64,000 nt of DNA, from positions 65,255-129,254 of the forward strand of contig NTHE01000006.1 in the NCBI GenBank assembly GCA_002551355.1, in the 5' to 3' direction. Shown here piece after piece: positions 46,315-55,455 of this stretch. The notes below the pieces were generated by a model. It saw only the letters and a program-made list of their open reading frames with translations, ran no database searches and had not been told where the DNA came from. The DNA comes from Streptomyces sp. man185 (GTDB lineage Bacteria > Actinomycetota > Actinomycetes > Streptomycetales > Streptomycetaceae). The position numbers and the translations under genes were made by a program. Position 1 is the first letter of the stretch. Every line of letters begins with the position of its first letter.

Positions 46315-48228
46315 ATGACCCAGCCGCCCCAGCCACCGCAGCAGCCGCCCAACGAACCGTCGGACACGCCCCCGGGAGCACCGAACACGCCCCCGCCGCC
46401 CGCCGGTCCGCCGTCCGGGCCGCCCTCGGGTGGGTTCGGCGCGCCGCAGGACCCGCCCCCGGGTGGGTTCGGCCAGCCGACTCCGCCGCCCGCGGACCCC
46501 TTCGGCAAGCAGCCCCAGCAGCCGCCGCAGCCGCCCGCCGCGCCGCAGGACGCGCCCGCCGGGGGGTACGGCGCCCCGCCGCCCCCGCCCGTCGGCGGCT
46601 ACCCCACCCCGCCCGCGCCGCAGCCCAACGGGTACGGCTACCCGCAGGCCCCCCAGCAGGGTTACGGCTACCCGCAGGGGCCCGGCGGTCAGCCCGGGAT
46701 GCCGCAGCAGGGTTACGGCTACCCGACCCAGCCGATGCACCCGCAGTACGGGGCCCCGCAGCCGGGCGCCGACGGCGGCAAGAAGTTCTCCACCCAGATG
46801 CAGATCATCGTCGCCGCGGCCGTCGCCGTGGTGCTGATCATCGGCGCCGGGGTCATCTACTCCGCCACCGGCGGCGACGACAAGGGCGGCAAGAGCGAGG
46901 CCTCCTCGTCCGGCTCCAACGGCGGCGAGGCCAAGGGCGGCGGCCTGGCCGGCGGCAAGGAGAAGGCGCCCGCCAGCACCAAGTCCGCGGTCGCCTTCCA
47001 GCTTCCGGAGCCGGAGGTCGGCGACATCACCACGGTCGAGGGCTCCTGGCTCACCGACAAGGCGTACGTGAAGTCCGGCGTCGCCGAGATCGTCGGCTAC
47101 GACCGCGACAAGGGCACCAAGCTCTGGTCCGTCCCGCTGCCCGGCGAGGTCTGCTCCGCCTCCCGGCATATGAGCGAGGACTACAGGACCGCCATCGTCT
47201 TCGAGGAGACGAAGGCGACCAAGGAGGACAAGTACCCGTCGTGCAACCAGGTCGGCGTGATCGACATGGCCGCCGGCAAGCTCCTGTGGAGCAAGGGCAT
47301 CACCTCCGCCACCGGCGGTGACCAGCAGGTCCGCTTCGACGAGATCACGCTCAGCGGGACCACCGTCGCCGCGGGCGGCACCTCGGGCGGCGCGGGCTTC
47401 AACCTGGCCGACGGCGCCGAGCTCTGGAAGCCGAAGGTCGGCGCGGACGGCTGCTACGACCGCGGCTACGCGGGCGGCGAGGCCCTCGCCGTGGTCCGCA
47501 GGTGCGGTGAGATCGACAGCCCGCAGCTCGCCGTGGAGGCACTGAACCCGAAGGACGGCGCCCCGCTGTCCTCGTACAAGATGCCCGCGGGCATCGACTA
47601 CGCCGCCATCGTCTCCACCAAGCCGCTGGTGGTCGCGGCCGACGTCGGCGACACCGCCGGCGACGGCAGCGGCATCTCCGACTTCTTCTCGATCGACGCG
47701 GCGACCGGCAAGCTGATCGTGCGCATCCCCGCCGACGCCGAGCAGTACGCGGCCAGCTGCGGGTCCACCGAGGTCGAGCGCTGCCAGAACATGGCCGTCG
47801 GCAACAACCGGCTCTACCTGCCGACCGAGAGCCACGACGGCACCAGTGAGTACGGCGAAACCAACGAGGTCGTCGCCTTCGACCTGACCACCGGGAAACT
47901 CCTCGGCAGCCGGGCCGACGCCGGTGACCGCTACAGCCTGGTCCCGCTCCGCATGGACGGCACCAACATCATCGCGTACAAGGAGCCCCCCTACGACAAG
48001 GGCGGCCAGATCGTCTCCATCGACGGCGAGACCTTCAAGCAGACCCTGCTGATGGAGAACCCGAGCGACGAGGCGGTCCGTGAGGCGGAGCGGCGCTTCA
48101 CCACCGACCACTCCGAACTCCTCTACTCCGAGGGTCACTTCTTCAAGTCGAAGAGTCTGATCAGCAAGCGCAGCATCGTCGACGGCGACGACAAGCTCTA
48201 CCTCGTCGTCGGCTACAGGGCCGACTGA
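46315..48228 (+). CDS. Membrane-anchored PQQ-like beta-propeller protein, copy 3
   Basis: This encodes 637 residues. The tail of about 160 residues has Pro/Gly-rich units (GFGAPQDPPPGGFGQP, NGYGYPQAPQQGYGYPQ), then the helix IIVAAAVAVVLIIGAGVIY and a Gly/Lys/Ser linker. The propeller is more diverged than in copies 1 and 2 but keeps KLWSVPLPGEVC and FDLTTGKLLGS repeat cores. It ends the three-gene run and is followed by a strong hairpin, so the three may be cotranscribed at least in part. Confidence 0.88.
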   Translation: MTQPPQPPQQPPNEPSDTPPGAPNTPPPPAGPPSGPPSGGFGAPQDPPPGGFGQPTPPPADPFGKQPQQPPQPPAAPQDAPAGGYGAPPPPPVGGYPTPPAPQPNGYGYPQAPQQGYGYPQGPGGQPGMPQQGYGYPTQPMHPQYGAPQPGADGGKKFSTQMQIIVAAAVAVVLIIGAGVIYSATGGDDKGGKSEASSSGSNGGEAKGGGLAGGKEKAPASTKSAVAFQLPEPEVGDITTVEGSWLTDKAYVKSGVAEIVGYDRDKGTKLWSVPLPGEVCSASRHMSEDYRTAIVFEETKATKEDKYPSCNQVGVIDMAAGKLLWSKGITSATGGDQQVRFDEITLSGTTVAAGGTSGGAGFNLADGAELWKPKVGADGCYDRGYAGGEALAVVRRCGEIDSPQLAVEALNPKDGAPLSSYKMPAGIDYAAIVSTKPLVVAADVGDTAGDGSGISDFFSIDAATGKLIVRIPADAEQYAASCGSTEVERCQNMAVGNNRLYLPTESHDGTSEYGETNEVVAFDLTTGKLLGSRADAGDRYSLVPLRMDGTNIIAYKEPPYDKGGQIVSIDGETFKQTLLMENPSDEAVREAERRFTTDHSELLYSEGHFFKSKSLISKRSIVDGDDKLYLVVGYRAD

Positions 48229-48267
48229 CCGCCGCTCGCCTCCACGAGCAGCGCGGGACACCCGCCA

Positions 48268-48300
48268 GGCCCTGCCGGTCGATCACCGACCGGCAGGGCC
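48268..48300 (+). terminator. Hairpin terminator after the propeller genes
   Basis: A perfect 14-bp stem (48268-48281 with 48287-48300) has loop ATCAC, followed by GATCGTTTTC, which contains four T. It lies 39 bp after the stop at 48228. Confidence 0.9.
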
Positions 48301-48481
48301 GATCGTTTTCCGCCGGTGAAGTGATCACCGAGTAGCGGTCAACGAGCCCCGAATGGTGCAGAATTCGGCACTCCAGAGGGCTTCTCCCACGTAAGCGCCG
48401 CGCGGCGTCGACCAAGCGTGTACCTTGCCGGGGCAGGAGTCCGGGGGGCCGGGCGTACAGGGCTTTGGGGGCTGAGGACCG

Positions 48482-49192
48482 ATGGGCGTGCGGCTCATGG
48501 TGGTCGACGATCACCGTCTGCTCGCCGAGGCACTCGCCTCGGCGCTGAAACTCCGCGGGCACCGGGTGCTCGCGGCGGCCGCGCCGACGTCCGGGGCCGC
48601 GGAACTGGTGGTCAGCAGGGCCCCGGAAGTCTGCCTGTTCGGTACGGCATCGCCCGCCGCCCCCGGAGTCTTCGACCCGATCACGCGCATCGGCCAGGAG
48701 CGCCCGCAGGTGGCGGTGGTGGTCCTCGGGCCGGTGCCCAGCCCGCGCGGGATCGCCGCGGCGTTCGCCGCCGGGGCCGCCGGGTACGTCCGGCACGACG
48801 AGCGCATCGAGGGCGTCGAGCGGGCCATGCTCAAGGCGCGGGCGGGGGAGAGCGCCATCGCCCCGCAGCTGCTGCGGGGGGCCTTCGCCGAGTTGCTCAA
48901 CCCGGCCGCCCAGCCCGACGACGAGGGCAGGCGGCTGCTGCGGATGCTCACCCCGCGCGAGGCGGAGGTGCTGGTGCGGGTCGCCGAGGGCGAGGGCACC
49001 CGGCTGATCGCGGCCGGGATGGACATCGCCCCGAGTACCGCCCGCACCCATGTCCAGCGGGTCCTGATGAAGCTCGGGGTCGGCTCCCGGCTGGAGGCGG
49101 CCGCCCTCGCCGCCCGTACGGGACTGCTGGAGCGGGCCGCGGGGAACGGCAGCACGCCGCAGGGGCCGTACGTCCCCGGGCAGAGCGGGTGA
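48482..49192 (+). CDS. Atypical LuxR/NarL-type response regulator lacking the phospho-acceptor Asp
   Basis: This encodes 236 residues. The receiver domain keeps the acidic pair in MVVDDHRLLAEAL. However, the phosphorylation strand reads EVCLFGTASP, with Gly where Asp is expected, and the usual Lys near GYVRHDE is missing. The C-terminal LuxR helix-turn-helix is intact (LTPREAEVLVRVAEGEG, MDIAPSTARTHVQRVLMKLGV). It therefore should act without classical phosphorylation, perhaps by dimerisation or ligand. No kinase gene is adjacent. A related regulator lies at 55456. GAGG precedes the ATG. Confidence 0.88.
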   Translation: MGVRLMVVDDHRLLAEALASALKLRGHRVLAAAAPTSGAAELVVSRAPEVCLFGTASPAAPGVFDPITRIGQERPQVAVVVLGPVPSPRGIAAAFAAGAAGYVRHDERIEGVERAMLKARAGESAIAPQLLRGAFAELLNPAAQPDDEGRRLLRMLTPREAEVLVRVAEGEGTRLIAAGMDIAPSTARTHVQRVLMKLGVGSRLEAAALAARTGLLERAAGNGSTPQGPYVPGQSG

Positions 49193-49255
49193 CGGACGGC
49201 CCCTGCGGGACGTGGCGGCGGGCGGCGGGCAGACCGGCGGCGGGCGCCCGACGGG

Positions 49256-49558
49256 TCAGCCCGCGTCGGGCCCCGGCTCCGGTTCCGACTCCGGGACCGC
49301 CGGGGCCTGGGCCGGGCGCAGCTTCATCCAGACCAGGAAGAACAGGCCGAGCGCCAGCATGGCGAGGCCCGTCCACAGGTTGATGTGGACGCCCTCCGCC
49401 TTCTTCAGGTCGGCGTCGGACGGACTGATGCCGGCGATGGTGACGATCACTCCGTAGACCACGAACAGGCCGCCGATGATCCGCCGGATGTCGAAGAGAC
49501 GGGCCGCGGTCGCGGACTTGCGCTCCAGTTCGGAGACTTCCTTGTGCAGGTCGGACAT
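49256..49558 (-). CDS. Small membrane protein paired with the SSS symporter
   Basis: This encodes 100 residues. A short charged N-terminal helix (MSDLHKEVSELERKSATAAR) precedes two membrane helices (IIGGLFVVYGVIVTIAGI, LWTGLAMLALGLFFLVWMKL) and a Pro/Glu-rich tail. It starts 15 bp after the symporter stop on the same strand, so the two are cotranscribed. Small two-helix partners are common beside SSS transporters. Function unknown. Confidence 0.85.
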   Translation of the reverse strand: MSDLHKEVSELERKSATAARLFDIRRIIGGLFVVYGVIVTIAGISPSDADLKKAEGVHINLWTGLAMLALGLFFLVWMKLRPAQAPAVPESEPEPGPDAG

Positions 49559-49573
49559 GGTGAGTTCCTCCGA

Positions 49574-51244
49574 TCAGAACGAGTAGGGGATGTAGCACGC
49601 GGCGGCGAGCACGATCGCGCCCCAGCCGAGCAGGGCCGGCTTGCGGTACCAGGCGCTGTCCGCCTCGTCCGGCGCCTCGTCGGCGTCCGGCGACTCGGTC
49701 CCGTACACCAGGCCGGCCAGTTCCGCTTCGGGCTTCGGCGCGGTGAAGAGGGTGACGGCGACCATGACGACGGCTCCGGCGACGAAGCCGACGATCGCGG
49801 AGACGAAGTTGGCGCCCTGGTCGGAGGGGATGTCGATGATCCCGCCCTTGTAGATCCAGAAGTAGTTGATCATCGCGGCGACGGTGCCCGCGACCAGGCC
49901 CCAGACACCGGACTTCATCGAGGCACGCTTCCAGAACATGCCGATGATGAACACGACGAACATCGGGACGTTGAAGAACGAGAACAGCGTCTGCAGGTAG
50001 CTCATGATGTTCGAGAAGCTGGCGGCGATGAACGCCGTGCCGATCGAGGCCAGCACGCCGATCGCCGTGATCAGCCGCCCGAAGCGCAGGTAGTACGTGT
50101 CCGGCTTGTCCTTCACCACGTACCGCTGCCAGATGTCGGTGGTGAACACCGTGTTGAACGAGGACACGTTGGCCGCCATGCCCGCCATGAAGGCGGCGAG
50201 CAGGCCGGTCACCGCGATGCCGAGCACACCGTTGGGCAGCAGTTCCTGCATGAGCAGGGGTATCGCGTCGTTGTAGGTGAGGTCGGAGTCCGGTGTGCCG
50301 ATCTTGGGCACGATCACGGCGGCGACCAGGCCCGGGATCATCACCGCGAAGACGATGAAGATCTTCGGGAAGGCGGCGATCAGCGGGGTGCGCTTGGCGG
50401 CGGAGAGGTTCTTCGCGGACAGGGCGCGCTGCACCTCGGCGAAGTTCGTCGTCCAGTAGCCGAAGGACAGCACGAAGCCGAGGCCGAGGATGATCGTCAG
50501 CCAGTTGGCGCCCAGCGGGTTGGCGTCACCGATGCCGGTGCCGCCCCAGGCGGTCATGAAGTCCCCGCCGTGCTGCTTCGTCAGCGAGTCGCTCATGGCG
50601 TCCCAGCCGCCGACCCGCTTCAGGCCGAGGACGGTGAGGGGGATCAGCGCGGCGAGGATGACGAAGAACTGGAGTACCTCGTTGTAGATCGCCGAGGAGA
50701 GCCCGCCGATCGTGATGTAGACCAGCACGAACAGGCCCGCGACGACGATCGCGACCCACTGCGGCCAGCCGAGGAGCGCCTCCACGACGATCGACAGAGC
50801 GTAGAGGTTGACGCCCGCGATGAGGATCGCCGCGAAGGCGAAGAGCACGGAGCTCAGCAGGTGGGCGGACTTGTCGAACCGCTGGAGCAGGAACTCCGGC
50901 ACGGAGCGCACCTTGGAGCGGTAGTAGAACGGCATCATCACCAGGCCGAGGAAGACCATGGCGGGGATCGCGCCGATCCAGTACCAGTGCACCACCGCGA
51001 CGCCGTACTGCGCGCCGGTGGCCGCCATGCCGAGGATCTCGGTGGCGCCGAGGTTCGCCGCGACGAAGGCGAGCCCGGTCACCCAGGCGGGCAGGGATCG
51101 TCCGGAGAGGAAGAAGTCGAGGCTCGTCTTCACGCTGGCACGGGCCGCGAAGCCGATGCCGAGTACGACGACGAAGTAGATCGCCAGGATGGCGTAGTCG
51201 AGCCCGTTCGTGGGGAGCCGAAGCCCTTCGGCCAGTGTCTGCAT
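49574..51244 (-). CDS. Sodium:solute symporter (SSS/SGLT-like), probable sugar carrier
   Basis: This encodes 556 residues with about 14 membrane helices. Family landmarks are GLAFVAANLGATEILGMAA in the first repeat helix, VYITIGGLSSAIYNEVLQFF, and the G-rich FMAGMAANVSSFNTVFTTDIW, which is the core SSS signature. Sequence and context next to galTEK suggest a galactose or glucose carrier driven by Na+, but this is an inference. The gene is divergent from galT across a 215-bp region. Confidence 0.9.
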   Translation of the reverse strand: MQTLAEGLRLPTNGLDYAILAIYFVVVLGIGFAARASVKTSLDFFLSGRSLPAWVTGLAFVAANLGATEILGMAATGAQYGVAVVHWYWIGAIPAMVFLGLVMMPFYYRSKVRSVPEFLLQRFDKSAHLLSSVLFAFAAILIAGVNLYALSIVVEALLGWPQWVAIVVAGLFVLVYITIGGLSSAIYNEVLQFFVILAALIPLTVLGLKRVGGWDAMSDSLTKQHGGDFMTAWGGTGIGDANPLGANWLTIILGLGFVLSFGYWTTNFAEVQRALSAKNLSAAKRTPLIAAFPKIFIVFAVMIPGLVAAVIVPKIGTPDSDLTYNDAIPLLMQELLPNGVLGIAVTGLLAAFMAGMAANVSSFNTVFTTDIWQRYVVKDKPDTYYLRFGRLITAIGVLASIGTAFIAASFSNIMSYLQTLFSFFNVPMFVVFIIGMFWKRASMKSGVWGLVAGTVAAMINYFWIYKGGIIDIPSDQGANFVSAIVGFVAGAVVMVAVTLFTAPKPEAELAGLVYGTESPDADEAPDEADSAWYRKPALLGWGAIVLAAACYIPYSF

Positions 51245-51409
51245 GGGGGGTACTCGCTTCGTATCGCGAACTTAACCCGACGGAACTTACGCCGTCATGT
51301 TCGAGAAATGAACAGTCTCGTTGGGGTTCTTTGTTCGATCGTGATCGAGTGCGGGTGAATGTCCGGGTATGCGGTCCCCGGGCCCCAGGCGTTGACGGAG
51401 CTGTTTGCT

Positions 51410-51435
51410 TGTGATTTGTTATGTGCGATTATGTT
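51410..51435 (+). promoter_or_regulatory. Candidate gal operon promoter (galP1-like) with TGTG repeats
   Basis: TGTGAT (51410-51415) and TGTGCGAT (51422-51429) are repeated, 12 bp apart, just ahead of TATGTT (51430-51435), which fits a -10. The ribosome site GGAGG lies at 51449-51453. In S. lividans, galP1 of the same galT-E-K operon is galactose-controlled through hexamer repeats in this position; equivalence here is inferred from order and likeness. Confidence 0.6.
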
Positions 51436-51459
51436 GGGAGGATCTGGTGGAGGACCCTG

Positions 51460-52503
51460 GTGAAGAAGACGGTTACGACCCTCGCCGACGGCCGTGAGCT
51501 GATCTACTACGACGCCGAGGACGACACCGTCCGCGACGCCGTCGACCAGCGCCCCCTGGACCCCGTCTCGACCTCGTCCGGGATTCGCCGCGATCCGCTG
51601 CTCGGCGACGCGGTCGCCATCGCCTCGCACCGCCAGGCCCGCACCTACCATCCGCCGGCCGACGCCTGCCCGCTCTGCCCCACCCGGGAGGGGCGGCACA
51701 GCGAGATCCCCGACGACCACTACGACGTCGCGGTCTTCGAGAACCGCTTCCCCTCCCTCGCCGGCGACTCCGGCCGCTGCGAGGTCGTCTGCTTCACCTC
51801 CGACCACGACGCGTCCTTCGCCGACCTCACCGAGGAGCAGGCCGCGCTCGTCCTCGCCGCCTGGACCGACCGGACCGCCGCACTCGCCGCACTCGACCAG
51901 GTCACCCAGGTCTTCTGCTTCGAGAACCGCGGCGCCGAGATCGGCGTCACCCTCGGCCACCCGCACGGCCAGATCTACGGCTACCCCTTCGTCACCCCGC
52001 GCACCGAGCTGATGCTCCGCTCGGCCGCCCGCCACCGCGAGGAGACCGGCGGCAACCTCTTCGACGACGTGGTCGCCCGCGAGGAGAAGGACGGATCGCG
52101 CGTCGTCCTCGCCACCGACCACTGGATCGCCTTCGTCCCGTACGCGGCGCACTGGCCCTACGAGGTCCACCTCCACCCCCGCCGTCGCGTCCCCGACCTG
52201 CGGGGGCTGGACGAGGGCGCGCGGACAGAGTTCCCACAGGTCTATCTGGAACTCTTGAGGCGCTTCGACCGGATCTTCGGCCCCGGCGAGCCGCCGACCC
52301 CGTACATCTCCGCCTGGCACCAGGCGCCGTTCGGGATCGACGGCCGGGAGGACTTCGCCCTGCACCTGGAGCTTTTCACCATTCGCCGGACCTCCGGCAA
52401 GCTGAAGTTCCTCGCGGGGTCCGAGTCCGGCATGAGCGTGTTCATCAACGACGTGCCGCCGGAGGCCGCGGCCGAGCGACTGCGAGAGGTAGCGAGCCAG
52501 TGA
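51460..52503 (+). CDS. galT: Galactose-1-phosphate uridylyltransferase
   Basis: This encodes 347 residues. The catalytic [11 protein letters not shown] (nucleophilic His in H-P-H) and a C-terminal [10 protein letters not shown] segment are present. A CPLCPT...H zinc site lies in the N-terminal part. It converts UDP-glucose and galactose-1-phosphate to UDP-galactose and glucose-1-phosphate (Leloir path). The GTG at 51460 is chosen over an ATG at 51421 because GGAGG ends 6 bp upstream and the earlier start would overlap the promoter. It is the first gene of galT-galE-galK. Confidence 0.96.
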   Translation: MKKTVTTLADGRELIYYDAEDDTVRDAVDQRPLDPVSTSSGIRRDPLLGDAVAIASHRQARTYHPPADACPLCPTREGRHSEIPDDHYDVAVFENRFPSLAGDSGRCEVVCFTSDHDASFADLTEEQAALVLAAWTDRTAALAALDQVTQVFCFENRGAEIGVTLGHPHGQIYGYPFVTPRTELMLRSAARHREETGGNLFDDVVAREEKDGSRVVLATDHWIAFVPYAAHWPYEVHLHPRRRVPDLRGLDEGARTEFPQVYLELLRRFDRIFGPGEPPTPYISAWHQAPFGIDGREDFALHLELFTIRRTSGKLKFLAGSESGMSVFINDVPPEAAAERLREVASQ

Positions 52504-53498
52504 GCACCCCCCAGAACGTCCGTAACGACCGCAAGAAGTACCTGGTCACCGGCGGCGCCGGATACGTCGGCAGCGTCGTCGCCCAGCACCTGCTGGAGGC
52601 CGGGCACACGGTGACCGTCCTCGACGACCTCTCCACCGGCTTCCGTGAGGGCGTCCCGGCCGGCGCCGCCTTCGTCGAGGGCCGCATCCAGGACGCCGCC
52701 CGCCACCTGGACCCCTCCTACGACGGCGTCCTGCACTTCGCCGCGTTCTCCCAGGTCGGCGAGTCCGTCGTCGACCCGGAGAAGTACTGGGTCAACAACG
52801 TCGGCGGCACCACCGCCCTGCTCGCCGCGATGCGCGAACACGGCGTGCGCACCCTCGTCTTCTCCTCCACCGCCGCCACCTACGGCGAACCGGTCTCCAG
52901 CCCCATCACCGAGACCGACCCGACCGCTCCCACCAGCCCCTACGGTGCGTCCAAGCTCGCCGTCGACCACATGATCAGCGGCGAGGCCGCCGCCCACGGC
53001 CTGGCCGCCGTCTCGCTGCGCTACTTCAACGTGGCCGGGGCCTACGGCAGTTGCGGCGAACGCCACAGCCCCGAGTCCCACCTCATCCCGCTGGTCCTCC
53101 AAGTGGCTCTGGGGCAGCGCGAGTCGATCAACGTCTACGGCGACGACTACCCCACCCCGGACGGCACCTGCGTCCGCGACTACATCCACGTCGCCGACCT
53201 CGCCGACGCCCACCTGCGGGCACTCACCGCCGCCGCCCCCGGCGAGCACCTGATCTGCAACCTCGGCAACGGCAACGGCTTCTCGGTCCGCGAGGTCATC
53301 GAGACCGTCCGCAAGGTCACCGGCCACCCGGTCCCCGAGACCGCCGCCCCCCGCCGCGGCGGGGACCCGGCCGTCCTCGTCGCCTCCGCCGCCACCGCGA
53401 TCGAGCGCCTCGGCTGGCAGCCCTCCCGCGCCGATCTGGCCGGAATCATCGCCGACGCCTGGCAGTTCGCCCGCCGAGAGGACACGACCACCCCATGA
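52500..53498 (+). CDS. galE: UDP-glucose 4-epimerase
   Basis: This encodes 332 residues of the extended SDR family. NAD binding is by [16 protein letters not shown], catalysis by the Ser/Thr in SSTAAT with Tyr-Lys in YGASK, and the substrate loop [10 protein letters not shown] is present. It interconverts UDP-galactose and UDP-glucose. The GTG overlaps the galT stop and its stop overlaps galK (ATGA), so the three are tightly coupled. Confidence 0.97.
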   Translation: MSTPQNVRNDRKKYLVTGGAGYVGSVVAQHLLEAGHTVTVLDDLSTGFREGVPAGAAFVEGRIQDAARHLDPSYDGVLHFAAFSQVGESVVDPEKYWVNNVGGTTALLAAMREHGVRTLVFSSTAATYGEPVSSPITETDPTAPTSPYGASKLAVDHMISGEAAAHGLAAVSLRYFNVAGAYGSCGERHSPESHLIPLVLQVALGQRESINVYGDDYPTPDGTCVRDYIHVADLADAHLRALTAAAPGEHLICNLGNGNGFSVREVIETVRKVTGHPVPETAAPRRGGDPAVLVASAATAIERLGWQPSRADLAGIIADAWQFARREDTTTP

Positions 53499-54736
53499 CC
53501 GAGACCACCGAGCCGACCGGGACCGCCGCGGAGCCGTCCGGGACCACCGAGCCGTACGGGACCGCCGCGGAGCCGTCCGGGGCCGACCCCGCCGCCACCT
53601 TCGCCGAGCTGTACGGAAGCGAGCCCGACGGCATCTGGGCGGCACCCGGTCGGGTGAACCTGATCGGCGAGTACACCGACTTCAACGACGGTTTCGTGAT
53701 GCCGCTCGCCCTCCCGCACACCGCCGTCGCCGCCGTCTCCCGCCGCGACGACGGTGTCCTGCGCCTCTACTCCACCGACGTCCCCGGCGGCGTCGTCTCG
53801 CTGCGCGTCGACGAACTCGCCCCGCACTCCGGCCACGGCTGGGCCGCCTACCCCGCCGGGGTGGTCTGGGCGCTGCGCGAGGCCGGCCACCCGGTCACCG
53901 GCGCGGACATCGCGCTGACCTCCACCGTGCCCACGGGCGCCGGGCTCTCCTCCTCGGCCGCGCTCGAAGTCGTCACCGCGCTGGCCCTCGACGACCTCTT
54001 CGAACTGGGCCTGAGCGCCGCCGAACTCGCCGTCGTCGGCCGGCGCGCCGAGAACGACTTCGTCGGCGTGCCCTGCGGGATCATGGACCAGATGGCCTCG
54101 GCCTGCTGCACCGAGGGCCACGCCCTCCATCTGGACACCCGCGACCTCTCCCTGCGTCAGGTCCCCTTCGACCTGGCCTCCCAGGGCCTGACGCTCCTGG
54201 TCGTCGACACCCGCGTGAAGCACGCGCTGGGCGACGGGGCCTACGCGGAGCGCCGGGCCGGCTGCGAGGAGGGCGCCCGGCTGCTCGGCATACCGATGCT
54301 CCGCGACCTCCCGTACGAGAACCTCGCCACGGCGCTCACCACCCTCGCCGACGCCGGGGCGGACGAGTCGGTCGTGCGCTACGTACGCCATGTCGTCGGC
54401 GACAACCACCGGGTCGAGCAGGTCATCGCCCTGCTCGACGCGGGCGAGGTCCGTGCCGCGGGCCCCGTCCTGAACGCGGGCCACGTCTCCCTCCGAGACG
54501 ATCTGCGGGTCTCCTGCCCCGAGCTGGACCTGGTGGTCGAGGCGGCGAACGAGGCCGGGGCGCTCGGTGCGCGGATGACCGGCGGCGGCTTCGGCGGCTC
54601 GGCGGTCGTCCTGGTGGAGGAGACGGCGGCCCACGCCGTGGCCAAGGCCGTCAGCGAGGCGTTCGCGGCGGCCGGACACGCGGCCCCGGGGATCTTCGAC
54701 GCCATCCCGTCGGCCGGGGCGCGCCGCCTGCGCTGA
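53495..54736 (+). CDS. galK: Galactokinase
   Basis: This encodes 413 residues of the GHMP family. Galactokinase signature [15 protein letters not shown] (about residue 53), ATP loop [14 protein letters not shown] and C-terminal [13 protein letters not shown] are all present. It phosphorylates galactose. The first 33 residues are an odd imperfect repeat ([11 protein letters not shown] / [11 protein letters not shown]) encoded by near-identical DNA. The ATG at 53495 overlaps galE; a true start after the repeat cannot be excluded. Confidence 0.96.
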   Translation: MTETTEPTGTAAEPSGTTEPYGTAAEPSGADPAATFAELYGSEPDGIWAAPGRVNLIGEYTDFNDGFVMPLALPHTAVAAVSRRDDGVLRLYSTDVPGGVVSLRVDELAPHSGHGWAAYPAGVVWALREAGHPVTGADIALTSTVPTGAGLSSSAALEVVTALALDDLFELGLSAAELAVVGRRAENDFVGVPCGIMDQMASACCTEGHALHLDTRDLSLRQVPFDLASQGLTLLVVDTRVKHALGDGAYAERRAGCEEGARLLGIPMLRDLPYENLATALTTLADAGADESVVRYVRHVVGDNHRVEQVIALLDAGEVRAAGPVLNAGHVSLRDDLRVSCPELDLVVEAANEAGALGARMTGGGFGGSAVVLVEETAAHAVAKAVSEAFAAAGHAAPGIFDAIPSAGARRLR

Positions 54737-54769
54737 GCCCGGTCCCGAGCCCGTTCCGGTGTCCCGCGC

Positions 54770-55210
54770 TCACAGGTCCTTGACCAGGATGAACTCGGTG
54801 ACACCGGGCGGGTAGTCCGCGACCCGGCCGATCTCCTCGTACCCCTGTCTGCGGTAGAAGCCGGGAGCCTGGAAGTCCCAGGTCTCCAGCCGTGAGCGGG
54901 TGCAGGCGCGCTCGGTGCGGGCGGTCCGTTCGGCCTCGGCGAGCAGACGCGCGCCGAGGCCGGAGCCCCGGTGCGGGGCGTCGACCCAGAGCAGGTCGAC
55001 GTGCAGCCAGTACGCCCAGGTCCGCCCGGTCAGCCCGCCGGCCAGGGCCCCGTGCTCATCCGACGCCCACACCTCCAGAGGCACTTCGTGCTCGGCGGAT
55101 GTGGAGAGCAGCGCACGCAGGCCGGCCGAAGCCGCGACGTTGTCCTCGTGCAGACGCCCGCTCAGCAGAATGCGACGTTCTTTGTCTACTTCTGTCTCAA
55201 GACGGAACAT
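54770..55210 (-). CDS. GNAT-family N-acetyltransferase
   Basis: This encodes 146 residues. The acetyl-CoA loop is VDAPHRGSGLGARLL (about residues 73-87) with a following LETWDFQAPGFYRRQGYEE motif B, as in small acetyltransferases. The ATG at 55210 has AGGG 8 bp before it; an ATG at 55246 would add a hydrophobic leader. It is convergent with galK. Substrate unknown. Confidence 0.88.
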   Translation of the reverse strand: MFRLETEVDKERRILLSGRLHEDNVAASAGLRALLSTSAEHEVPLEVWASDEHGALAGGLTGRTWAYWLHVDLLWVDAPHRGSGLGARLLAEAERTARTERACTRSRLETWDFQAPGFYRRQGYEEIGRVADYPPGVTEFILVKDL

Positions 55211-55455
55211 GAAGCACACCCTAAACACTTGAGGCAACCAGTTCATCGAATCGCCTTCCCCCTGTGGCCCCCGCCCGTACGCTGATGCTCAGCACCGGTG
55301 GGGGCCGGTGCCGATTCAGGGGAGCGAGAGAGCCGGGTATGGCGCCCGGGGCAGGGCGGCAGGCGGTTCGGCGGCGGCGGTCGTCGGCACGGCAGGCCGC
55401 AGCGAAGCCCCGGACGCCGTACCCGCAGCTGTCCGCCCCCACCGATGGGGGTTCT

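Noticed and set aside
53500..53590. Minisatellite or CRISPR-like repeat at the galK start
   Set aside because: It is an in-frame coding repeat of two or three units, without regular spacers.
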